A DNA stretch of 5,829 bases, taken from positions 1 through 5,829 of the forward strand of contig JAQSXQ010000183.1 of assembly GCA_029256565.1 (NCBI GenBank). Reading direction: 5' to 3'. Positions 1 through 5,606 of this stretch are shown piece after piece (the first letter of the stretch is position 1; each line of letters starts with the position of its first letter). Below the pieces are notes generated by a model that worked only from the letters and a program-made list of their open reading frames with translations, had not been told where the DNA came from and ran no database searches. The translations under genes and the position numbers were made by a program. The stretch is from Mycobacterium sp. GTDB lineage: Bacteria > Actinomycetota > Actinomycetes > Mycobacteriales > Mycobacteriaceae.

Positions 1-619
1 GGACGTGCATCTATCGCACGCGTGCAGGAGCCCGGCAACACGATGTCGCCGGCCTTGAGGCGCACACCGAACTGATCGACCTTGCGCGCCAACCACGCCA
101 CAGCGGTCACCGGATTGCCGAGCACGGCGTCACTGCGCCCTTCGGCGACCACCTCGCCGTTGCAGGTCAACACCGCATCGATCGCCCGGATGTCGATGTC
201 CTTGGGCGAGACCCGCTCCTTACCGAGGACCCAGCCCGCAGACGATGCATTGTCGGCGATGGTGTCGCACAACTTGATCTTCCAGTCGGTGATCCTGGTG
301 TCGATCAACTCGATCGACGGCGCGAACGCCGCCGTCGCGGCCAGCACGTCGTCCTCGGTGCAACCCTCCCCTGGCAGGTCGTCGGCCAGGATGAAGCCGA
401 CCTCGACCTCCACCCGCGGATACAGGAACCGACCAGCTTCGACCGGCCGGTCCTCGAAGACCTCCATGTCGTCGAGCAGGTGCCCGTAATCGGGCTCGTC
501 GACGTTCATCATCTTCTGCATGGCCTCCGACGACAGGTGAGCGGGGTGATCGGTTCGCGGCTGCGCTCTGCCTGAGCCAGCTCTGCGGCCAGCTTCTCGC
601 GCACCTCGACGGGCAACAT
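1..619 (-). pseudogene. hsaE: hsaE, 2-hydroxydienoate hydratase, internally deleted and frameshifted (3' end beyond window)
   Basis: HsaE hydrates 2-hydroxyhexa-2,4-dienoate, the fragment released by HsaD from the steroid A/B rings, to 4-hydroxy-2-oxohexanoate for the HsaF aldolase. The start is ATG at 619-617, with GAGGGG at 634-629 nine bases upstream. The N-terminus reads MLPVEVREKLAAELAQAERS to codon 28 (PITPLT). The frame then runs into TGA at 511-509. From base 536 down to base 1 a different frame encodes about 178 residues of typical hydratase: LSSEAMQKMM, DEPDYGHLL, the presumed metal-binding VEVEVGF and SIELID blocks, DTIADNASSAG, and GNPVTAVAWL up to LPGSCTRAID. Family members, as I recall them, carry about 35 residues between these parts, including GHKVG with a conserved lysine. 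N-terminal part plus missing part plus remainder sums to the usual ~260 residues. I therefore see an internal deletion that also shifts frame. Identity is firm; whether the lesion is real or an assembly error cannot be told here. Confidence 0.85.
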
Positions 620-628
620 TCGTGAAGT

Positions 629-634
629 CCCCTC
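629..634 (-). promoter_or_regulatory. Ribosome binding site of hsaE
   Basis: On the minus strand GAGGGG lies 9 bases before the ATG at 619-617, a good match to the mycobacterial anti-SD. It supports this start for hsaE and shows that the start region is intact although the gene downstream is broken. Confidence 0.6.
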
Positions 635-671
635 GTTTGATTGACCGGCACTGTTGTTGGATGGCCGGGCC

Positions 672-677
672 ATTCTA
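672..677 (-). promoter_or_regulatory. Candidate -10 box of hsaE
   Basis: On the minus strand TAGAAT (677-672) fits TANNNT and overlaps the first bases of the KstR operator. Transcription would start near 664, giving a leader of about 45 bases that carries the hsaE ribosome binding site. I see no convincing -35 for it; that element would fall inside the kstD coding start. Confidence 0.4.
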
Positions 678-689
678 TAACGTGTTCTA
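676..689. promoter_or_regulatory. KstR operator in the hsaE/kstD divergent promoter
   Basis: The 14 bases TATAACGTGTTCTA fit the KstR consensus TNNAACNNGTTNNA at every fixed position. KstR is the TetR-family repressor of the mycobacterial cholesterol regulon and is released by steroid acyl-CoA/3-oxo-cholestenoate-type ligands. The M. tuberculosis counterparts of the flanking genes belong to its regulon. The site overlaps the candidate -10 boxes of both strands, so one bound dimer could shut off hsaE and kstD together. Binding itself is inferred. Confidence 0.85.
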
Positions 690-690
690 C

Positions 691-2412
691 ATGACTGAGC
701 AGGAGTGCCAGGAGTTTGACGTAGTCGTTGTAGGGAGCGGCGCCGCCGGCATGGTCGCCGCCCTAACCGCCGCCCACCAGGGCCTCTCGACAGTAGTCGT
801 CGAGAAGGCCCCGCACTATGGAGGTTCCACTGCGCGGTCAGGTGGCGGCGTGTGGATCCCGAACAACGAGGTCCTCAGAAGCGCGGGGGTCAAAGACAGC
901 CCAGCCGCCGCTTCCGAATACCTGCACGCGATCATCGGCGACGCCGTCCCGCCGGAGAAGATCGACACCTACCTCGAGCGCGGCCCGGAGATGCTGTCGT
1001 TCGTGCTCAAGCACTCGCCGCTGAAGCTGTGCTGGGTGCCGGGGTACTCCGACTACTACCCCGAGACGCCGGGCGGCAAGGCCACCGGCCGCTCCGTGGA
1101 GCCCAAGCCCTTCAACGCCAAGAAGCTCGGCCCCGACGAGAAGGGGCTGGAACCGCCGTACGGCAAGGTGCCGATGAACATGGTGGTCATGCAGCAGGAC
1201 TACGTCCGGCTCAACCAGCTCAAGCGGCATCCGCGCGGCGTGTTGCGCAGCGTGAAGGTGGGCGTCCGCTCGGTGTGGGCCAACGCCACGGGCAAGAACC
1301 TGGTCGGCATGGGACGCGCGTTGATCGCCCCGCTGCGGATCGGTCTGCAGAAGGCCAACGTGCCGGTGCTGCTGAACACCGCGCTGACCGATCTGTACGT
1401 CGAGGACGGCGTCGTCAGAGGCGTGTGGGTCAGGGACACGAACGAGCCGGAGAGCGCCGAGCCACGACTGATCCGGGTGCGCCGCGGCGTGATCCTCGGT
1501 AGCGGCGGCTTCGAGCACAACGAGCAGATGCGGGTGAAGTACCAGCGGGCGCCGATCACCACCGAGTGGACCGTGGGCGCGGTGGCCAACACCGGCGACG
1601 GCATCATCGCCGCCGAGAAGCTGGGCGCCGCACTGGAGATCATGGAAGACGCCTGGTGGGGTCCGACCGTGCCGCTGGTCGACTCGCCGTGGTTCGCACT
1701 GTCGGAGCGCAACTCCCCAGGGTCGATCATCGTCAACATGGCGGGCAAGCGATTCATGAACGAGTCGATGCCGTACGTCGAGGCGTGCCACCACATGTAC
1801 GGCGGCCAGTACGGTCAGGGCGCGGGCCCCGGCGAGAACATCCCGGCGTGGCTGATCTTCGACCAGCGTTACCGCGACCGCTACATCTTCGCGGGATTGC
1901 AGCCAGGACAACGCATTCCGAAGAAGTGGCTGGAGTCGGGCGTGATCGTCAAGGCCGACACCCTCGAGGAACTGGCCGAGAAGACCGGGCTGCCCGCCGA
2001 CGCGTTCGCCGCGACGGTCGAGCGGTTCAACGGCTTCGCCCGCACCGGGGTCGACGAAGACTTCAAGCGGGGCCAGAGCGCCTACGACCGCTACTACGGC
2101 GACCCGACCAACAAGCCCAACCCCAATCTGGGCGAGATCGGCCAGGGGCCGTTCTACGCCGCGAAGATGGTGCCAGGCGATCTCGGCACGAAGGGCGGGG
2201 TGCGCACCGACGTCGACGGCCGCGCGCTGCGCGACGACGGCTCGGTGATCGAGGGCCTGTACGCCGCAGGCAACGTGAGTTCCCCGGTGATGGGCCACAC
2301 CTACCCGGGCCCCGGTGGCACCATCGGACCGGCCATGACGTTCGGCTACCTCGCCGCGCTGCACCTGGCCAAGACCACGAAGCCGGCGGCCACGGGCGGA
2401 GCGCGTACCTGA
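691..2412 (+). CDS. kstD: 3-ketosteroid delta1-dehydrogenase KstD
   Basis: A cytosolic FAD enzyme that introduces the 1,2-double bond into ring A of 3-ketosteroids (for example androstenedione to androstadienedione), the step that with 9-alpha-hydroxylation opens ring B. The 573 residues match the family length (M. tuberculosis Rv3537 about 563). The FAD dinucleotide motif GSGAAG lies at 15-20 with E38 after the VVVV strand, followed by STARSGGG (46-53). The GYSDYY block includes Y119, where the catalytic tyrosine of Rhodococcus KstD1 is found. FYAAK has Y489, and the C-terminal flavin-binding YPGPGGTIGPAMTFG is at 538-552. Start: ATG 691 puts the FAD motif about 10 residues in, as usual, and fits the promoter spacing. 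GTG 682 (adding VFY) and GTG 622 are alternatives; the latter adds 23 atypical residues. The TGA overlaps the next gene's ATG by one base. Expected to be KstR-repressed. Confidence 0.96.
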   Translation: MTEQECQEFDVVVVGSGAAGMVAALTAAHQGLSTVVVEKAPHYGGSTARSGGGVWIPNNEVLRSAGVKDSPAAASEYLHAIIGDAVPPEKIDTYLERGPEMLSFVLKHSPLKLCWVPGYSDYYPETPGGKATGRSVEPKPFNAKKLGPDEKGLEPPYGKVPMNMVVMQQDYVRLNQLKRHPRGVLRSVKVGVRSVWANATGKNLVGMGRALIAPLRIGLQKANVPVLLNTALTDLYVEDGVVRGVWVRDTNEPESAEPRLIRVRRGVILGSGGFEHNEQMRVKYQRAPITTEWTVGAVANTGDGIIAAEKLGAALEIMEDAWWGPTVPLVDSPWFALSERNSPGSIIVNMAGKRFMNESMPYVEACHHMYGGQYGQGAGPGENIPAWLIFDQRYRDRYIFAGLQPGQRIPKKWLESGVIVKADTLEELAEKTGLPADAFAATVERFNGFARTGVDEDFKRGQSAYDRYYGDPTNKPNPNLGEIGQGPFYAAKMVPGDLGTKGGVRTDVDGRALRDDGSVIEGLYAAGNVSSPVMGHTYPGPGGTIGPAMTFGYLAALHLAKTTKPAATGGART

Positions 2413-3275
2413 TGCCGATCGACCTCGACGAAGCGCTCGGCGCCGAGCTGCCGCCCGCGGAGTTCTCGTGGACCAGTAGCGACGTTCAGCTGTACCACCT
2501 GGGCCTCGGTGCGGGAGGCGACCCGCTCGACCCGCGTGAGCTGAGGTACCTCACCGACGACACCCCCCAGGTGCTGCCGACGTTCGCCAACGTCGCGCAG
2601 AGCTTCCACATGACCGAGGCGCCCACGGTGCGCTTCCCCGGCATCGACATCGAACTCAGCCGGGTCCTGCACGCCAGCGAAGCCGTGATCGCGCCGTCGC
2701 CGATCCCACCGTCGGGCACCGGCATCGCCGTCACGCGCTTCACCGACATCTGGGACAAGGGCAAGGCCGCCGTCATCTGGTCGGAGACGACGGTGACCAC
2801 GCCCGACGGCACGCCACTGTGGACGCAGAAGCGGTCGATCTTCGCACGCGGCGAGGGCGGATTCGGCGGTGAGCGGGGACCGTCCACGTCGTCCGAACCA
2901 CCGCAGCGGGCACCCGATCACGAACTCGCCATTGCGGTGTCACCGCAACAGGCGCTGCTCTACCGGATGTGCGGTGACCGCAACCCGTTGCACTCCGATC
3001 CCGAATTCGCCTCGGCTGCAGGCTTTCCGAAACCCATCCTGCACGGGCTGTGCACGTACGGCATGACGGCGAAGGCGCTGACCGACCTGCTCCTCGACGG
3101 TGACGCGGCCCGGGTCGGAAGCTACGGCGCACGTTTCGCGGGCGTGGTGTTCCCTGGCGAGACCCTCAAGGTGAGCATCTGGAAGGAAGGCGACGCCTAT
3201 CAGGCGATCGTCACGGCACCCGAACGCGACGATGCGGTGGCGCTGGCCGGCGTGGAGTTCACCCCCGCCGCCTAG
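2412..3275 (+). CDS. hsd4B: MaoC-type double-hotdog enoyl-CoA hydratase (Rv3538 / Hsd4B / ChsH3 type)
   Basis: An (R)-specific-type 2-enoyl-CoA hydratase for beta-oxidation of the sterol side chain; the M. tuberculosis orthologue Rv3538 has been named Hsd4B and ChsH3. The 287 residues match the ~286 of Rv3538. The N-terminal half (about 1-155) is the degenerate, substrate-binding hotdog. The C-terminal half carries hydratase motif 2, YRMCGDRNPLHSDP followed by AGFPKPILHGLCTYG. The presumed catalytic pair is D189 and H194, with the normal five-residue spacing. A linker rich in Gly, Ser and Pro (about 147-168) joins the halves. The ATG overlaps the kstD stop as TGATG, so the two are almost certainly cotranscribed and translationally coupled. 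The open frame continues upstream inside kstD, but that part is out-of-frame shadow; coupling and homology fix the start. The exact CoA substrate is inferred from the orthologue. Confidence 0.92.
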   Translation: MPIDLDEALGAELPPAEFSWTSSDVQLYHLGLGAGGDPLDPRELRYLTDDTPQVLPTFANVAQSFHMTEAPTVRFPGIDIELSRVLHASEAVIAPSPIPPSGTGIAVTRFTDIWDKGKAAVIWSETTVTTPDGTPLWTQKRSIFARGEGGFGGERGPSTSSEPPQRAPDHELAIAVSPQQALLYRMCGDRNPLHSDPEFASAAGFPKPILHGLCTYGMTAKALTDLLLDGDAARVGSYGARFAGVVFPGETLKVSIWKEGDAYQAIVTAPERDDAVALAGVEFTPAA

Positions 3276-3336
3276 GTGCCGCGCCCTTCCGAGCCACCCA
3301 CCCGTTCGGATCACGATGATTAGCCGACCGGCCGCG

Positions 3337-3355
3337 GGGAACACGCGGGTGTCCC
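3337..3355 (+). terminator. Hairpin after the kstD-hsd4B operon, possible terminator
   Basis: GGGAACAC and GTGTCCC flank the loop GCGG and pair over 7 bp with one bulged A. It begins 62 bases after the hsd4B stop. No T-run follows, so it would have to be a U-less or Rho-assisted terminator. It may instead be a regulatory element of the downstream gene. Confidence 0.3.
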
Positions 3356-3375
3356 AGCCGTCTCCAGCAACCTGC

Positions 3376-3381
3376 TAGTTT
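3376..3381 (+). promoter_or_regulatory. Candidate -10 of the MPT63-like gene
   Basis: TAGTTT fits TANNNT and would start transcription near 3388, about 58 bases before the GTG. No good -35 stands 17-18 bases upstream. A GGGAAC (3337-3342) followed after 16 bases by CGTC (3359-3362) loosely recalls an ECF-sigma (SigE-like) promoter, but the second half is imperfect. Confidence 0.35.
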
Positions 3382-3432
3382 CGTCTGGCGTGACCATCCC
3401 GTCGGGGGATGCGTAGATCGAAGAAGATCACC

Positions 3433-3439
3433 AGGAGGG
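3433..3439 (+). promoter_or_regulatory. Ribosome binding site deciding the GTG start at 3447
   Basis: AGGAGGG is a near-perfect Shine-Dalgarno sequence, 7 bases before GTG 3447. The next in-frame ATG (3459) would be 19 bases away, so GTG is preferred. Confidence 0.8.
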
Positions 3440-3446
3440 CACGACA

Positions 3447-4472
3447 GTGAAGATCACCATGGCCGACATCAGGCTGACCACCACCAAACTGACCATCACC
3501 CGGTTGGCCGCTGCGGCCGTCGCCGCGGGCTCGATCGCAGTGGCGGGCGCAGGCTTCGCCTTCGCCGAGGGCGCCGCGACCCAGCCGATCGGATCGCAGG
3601 GAAAGTTGGTCGACGGCAACGTCATTCAGGGCTGGACCGTCAACGGCCTGAAGCCGAGTTCCGACGTCATCCCCTACCCCGTTGCGGGCACCCTGTGGGA
3701 GGTCACCGCAACCGACGAGGCCATCCAGGGCGGTGCGATCCCGATCGTGTCGAACTTCAACGCTCGCGCCAAGGACGGCCAGACCTACCGGGCGCTGTTC
3801 GGTGTGGCCACGCCTCAGGGCGTGAATCCGGCAGGCCTTGCGCAGGGCCAGTCGACCAGCGGAAAGATCTACTTCGACGTCACCGGAGCACAGCCGGACA
3901 GCGTCGTCTACAACGCGGGCGGCAACGACCTGTTGGTCTGGACGCCCGCTCCCGCACCGCAACCGCGCCAGGGCGGTACGCAGTCCTACCCGGCGCAGCG
4001 CGGTGGACAGACCGCGTCCGTTCCCGCGAGTTCGCCTGCGACCGCAGCACAGGAGGGTGTCTCGGCCGCGACGCCCGAGGGCGCGCAGGCAGCCGAGGCA
4101 CCCGAGGGCACCGCGGCGTCGACGGAGGGCGCGCCGCTGCCCGCGAGCGCCGAACGCGCCCCAGGCGCACCGCTGCCCCAGGGCAGCACGGGGACACCGC
4201 TTCCCGAGGGCAGTTCCGGCACACCGCTTCCCGAAGGCAGCTCGGGCACGCCGCTTCCCGCCGGAGCGCAGCCCGCTGGTAGCCAGGGCACCCCGCTGCC
4301 TGCGGGCACCGAGGGTGCGCCGCTGCCTGCGTCCGTCCAGCAGGCCCCAGCGGCCGCGCCACCGGCTCCCGCGGCCGCAGGCACCCCGGCGTCGGCTGGG
4401 ACTCCGGTGGCCCCCGTGACACCGGCTCCTGCCGCGCCCACCACCACCGTCGTGGTGCCGCCGCCGGCCTGA
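3447..4472 (+). CDS. Secreted MPT63-family (DUF1942) protein with repetitive Pro/Ala-rich C-terminal extension
   Basis: A predicted exported protein of 341 residues. Residues 1-40 form a Sec signal peptide: basic N-region, Ala/Val/Gly core, and AFA before the likely cut at 40/41. Residues about 45-166 match MPT63 of M. tuberculosis (Rv1926c), an immunoglobulin-like beta-sandwich secreted antigen of unknown function. Shared blocks are GxxxxGWxVxxLKxSxxVIPxYPVAG, WEATA-like WEVTATD, FNARxxDGxxYR, STSGKIYFDVTG and NDLLVW. MPT63 itself ends there. Here about 175 further residues follow, rich in Pro, Ala, Gly, Ser and Thr, with seven G(T/A)PLP units starting at residues 228, 240, 249, 258, 267, 281 and 290, and a PTTTVVVPPPA end. 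The tail looks disordered and could span the cell wall or be glycosylated (inference). No cysteine is visible and there is no sorting signal. Unrelated to the sterol genes as far as I can see; it has its own ribosome binding site. Confidence 0.9.
   Translation: MKITMADIRLTTTKLTITRLAAAAVAAGSIAVAGAGFAFAEGAATQPIGSQGKLVDGNVIQGWTVNGLKPSSDVIPYPVAGTLWEVTATDEAIQGGAIPIVSNFNARAKDGQTYRALFGVATPQGVNPAGLAQGQSTSGKIYFDVTGAQPDSVVYNAGGNDLLVWTPAPAPQPRQGGTQSYPAQRGGQTASVPASSPATAAQEGVSAATPEGAQAAEAPEGTAASTEGAPLPASAERAPGAPLPQGSTGTPLPEGSSGTPLPEGSSGTPLPAGAQPAGSQGTPLPAGTEGAPLPASVQQAPAAAPPAPAAAGTPASAGTPVAPVTPAPAAPTTTVVVPPPA
4191..4271 (+). repeat. 27-bp tandem repeat coding GTPLPEGSS units
   Basis: Three consecutive 27-base units encode GTPLPEGSS, GTPLPEGSS and GTPLPAGAQ (residues 249-275). 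Diverged copies with the same G(T/A)PLP core lie at 4128, 4164, 4287 and 4314. The in-frame unit and near-identical DNA of the first two copies suggest growth by slippage or unequal recombination. Confidence 0.8.
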
Positions 4473-4504
4473 CGCTAGGCCCGCTCGAACGTCAGCGACT
4501 CAGC

Positions 4505-4546
4505 CGAGCCGTCGGCCCTGCCCACGCGGGCGGGGCCGGCGGCTCG
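4505..4546 (+). terminator. Strong hairpin between convergent genes, probable terminator
   Basis: Arms 4505-4523 (CGAGCCGTCGGCCCTGCCC) and 4528-4546 pair over 19 bp around the loop ACGC. The only two irregular pairs are T-G, which become U-G wobbles in the plus-strand RNA but A-C mismatches in the minus-strand RNA. It starts 33 bases after the MPT63-like stop and ends 2 bases before the opposing gene's stop codon. There is no T-run after it. Best read as the terminator of the plus-strand gene, perhaps weaker for the minus-strand one. Confidence 0.65.
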
Positions 4547-4548
4547 CG

Positions 4549-5475
4549 TCACGAGTGCGACGACCACCAGGCGTACAGGCGGTCCAGCGGCGGACCCTTC
4601 TCGTCACCGCGAACCGCGCTGACGACGAGGTCGGCGTCGTTCGTCCACGCCAGCGTCGGCAGCTCCCGCTGGTACCCGCAGAACAGGATGCCCGCGACCT
4701 TCTCCGGCGTGGCATTGCGGCGCCACGGCCCTGGCGACTGGATCGAGCCAGGGCACACCACGACGGTCGAAGCCCGGATGACGTCCTCGAACGCGGTCTT
4801 CAACGCCGCCTTGTCGGCCACCAGCGTGTAGGTCGCCAGCGGCGGGCCGCCGGGGTCCCCGTTGCGTTCGCACCCGAACTTCGCCAGTGCACCCCTTGGG
4901 GTGGCCACCGGCTCGCACGCCGCAGGTGCATACCCCCGGGGCAACAACGTCCGCAGCCGTTCGCGGGCCTGCGCCTCGGGCGAGACCGTCGCCGTGGGAG
5001 TCGACTCCGCCTGCGGCGCCTCGTCACCCGACGAGTTCGCCATCCACACGCCGAGGCCGCCGAGGACGACGACCGCCGCGACGGCAATGGCGATGGGGCG
5101 CAACGGGATGCTCGGCTTCGGCCGCGGCTGACGCTGCCGGGGTATCACCGACGCCGCCGCTGAGCCCGGAGGTCCCTGGAACCCGCCCGACCAGGGGCCG
5201 TCGTCATGCGGCTCGAAGGGGCGCAAGGGTCCGGACGGATGCTCTGCGACAGGGCGGGGTTCGACCGCCGGGCCCTGCGCGGGCACCGGATCCGCGCCGG
5301 ACTCGGCGAGCCATTCGTCGTCGCGGAGGTCACCCGGGTCGCCCGGGCGGCCACGACGGTGGTCGATGGGATCGGCGGGGAGGCGCCACCTGCCGGTGAA
5401 GTTGGGGTGCACGTCGTGCTTACCGTCCGAATCCGGTTCGGGCGGGCGCGATTCCGACGGCGGGGGCACCGTCAT
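4549..5475 (-). CDS. Single-pass membrane protein with Pro-rich N-terminus and four-cysteine outer domain, function unknown
   Basis: A protein of 308 residues that I cannot name. Residues 1-124 are hydrophilic and rich in Pro, Asp, Arg and Gly, so probably disordered and cytoplasmic, ending in a basic stretch (RQRQPRPKP). One transmembrane helix spans about 125-145 (IAIAVAAVVVLGGLGVWM). A Ser/Thr/Glu linker follows, then a folded-looking domain at about 167-308 with C187, C202, C241 and C266, enough for two disulfides outside the membrane. The core pattern is LLPRGY...CEP, FGCERNGDPGGPP, TAFED, VVCPG and LFCGYQ, ending DRLYAWWSSHS. The topology resembles several mycobacterial proline-rich membrane proteins and the outer part of some receptor kinases, but there is no kinase domain here. 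Start: ATG 5475 is the first possible start after an in-frame TAG, with GAGGTG (5486-5481) five bases before it. A coupled mini-ORF overlaps this start. Confidence 0.85.
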   Translation of the reverse strand: MTVPPPSESRPPEPDSDGKHDVHPNFTGRWRLPADPIDHRRGRPGDPGDLRDDEWLAESGADPVPAQGPAVEPRPVAEHPSGPLRPFEPHDDGPWSGGFQGPPGSAAASVIPRQRQPRPKPSIPLRPIAIAVAAVVVLGGLGVWMANSSGDEAPQAESTPTATVSPEAQARERLRTLLPRGYAPAACEPVATPRGALAKFGCERNGDPGGPPLATYTLVADKAALKTAFEDVIRASTVVVCPGSIQSPGPWRRNATPEKVAGILFCGYQRELPTLAWTNDADLVVSAVRGDEKGPPLDRLYAWWSSHS

Positions 5476-5504
5476 GCCCGCACCTCGGTGAAACTCGCGA
5501 TCAC
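5472..5504 (-). CDS. Ten-codon mini-ORF overlapping the start of the membrane-protein gene
   Basis: GTG at 5504-5502 begins a frame reading MIASFTEVRA and ends with TGA at 5474-5472, sharing ATGA with the ATG of the 308-residue gene. AGGAG (5516-5512) stands 7 bases before the GTG, an ideal distance and a better site than the GAGGTG in front of the main ATG. It could bring ribosomes to the main start by coupling. The peptide has no run of one amino acid as in classical attenuators. That it is translated is inference. Confidence 0.45.
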   Translation of the reverse strand: MIASFTEVRA

Positions 5505-5606
5505 TGCACTACTCCTGAAATCGTCCCCGGCGACCGGGCTGCGGTACCGAGGGTAATCGCCGAAGGCGCGTGACGTGCCGACGTGCCGAATGAGCCGCAG
5601 CGGGTT
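5476..5606 (-). promoter_or_regulatory. Leader/promoter region of the membrane-protein gene
   Basis: These 131 bases separate two minus-strand genes. TACCCT (5555-5550) fits a -10 box and would start RNA near 5543; a -35 is not evident. In the leader, CCCGG and CCGGG around a 3-base loop (5526-5538) form a short stem upstream of the mini-ORF's ribosome binding site. An 8-bp direct repeat ACGTGCCG stands twice in tandem at 5573-5588. Confidence 0.35.
5512..5516 (-). promoter_or_regulatory. Shine-Dalgarno sequence of the mini-ORF
   Basis: AGGAG on the minus strand, 7 bases before GTG 5504. It is too far (36 bases) from ATG 5475 to serve the membrane-protein gene directly, so either the mini-ORF is translated or this match is accidental. 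Confidence 0.45.

Larger units (their letters stand above)
654..691 (+). promoter_or_regulatory. Likely kstD promoter, leaderless arrangement
   Basis: TTGTTG (654-659) serves as a possible -35. After 18 bases comes TAACGT (678-683), which fits the mycobacterial -10 pattern TANNNT. Seven bases further is the A of ATG 691, where transcription would be expected to start. No Shine-Dalgarno sequence precedes the ATG, which agrees with a leaderless mRNA. The -10 is inside the KstR operator. The boxes are read from the sequence; the start point is inferred. Confidence 0.55.

Noticed and set aside
82..489. 135-codon plus-strand frame opposite hsaE
   Set aside because: Ser/Thr/Arg-rich antisense shadow of the conserved hydratase sequence.
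220..651. 143-codon minus-strand frame over the hsaE start
   Set aside because: Its translation is Arg/Gly-rich and unlike HsaE; the hydratase residues are in the two other minus-strand frames.
838..2364. Open frame of 508 codons on the minus strand opposite kstD
   Set aside because: It is the antisense shadow of a GC-rich gene: His/Arg/Val-rich, no family features, and kstD on the other strand is certain.
1566..2411. In-frame upstream extension of the MaoC hydratase
   Set aside because: The added part is Arg-rich out-of-frame kstD sequence. The hydratase begins at ATG 2412, coupled to the kstD stop, and the length then matches Rv3538.
3336..3362. ECF-sigma (SigE-like) promoter GGGAAC-N16-CGTC
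   Set aside because: The second element and the spacing are both off consensus; too weak to list as a feature of its own.
4191..4340. CRISPR-like repeat array
   Set aside because: The repeats are contiguous or in-frame coding units without unique spacers of constant length; they are protein repeats.
3880..4447. Long plus- and minus-strand frames over the repeat tail of the MPT63-like gene
   Set aside because: All frames stay open because the DNA is repetitive and GC-rich. Only the frame from 3447 has a signal peptide, a recognisable domain and a strong ribosome binding site.
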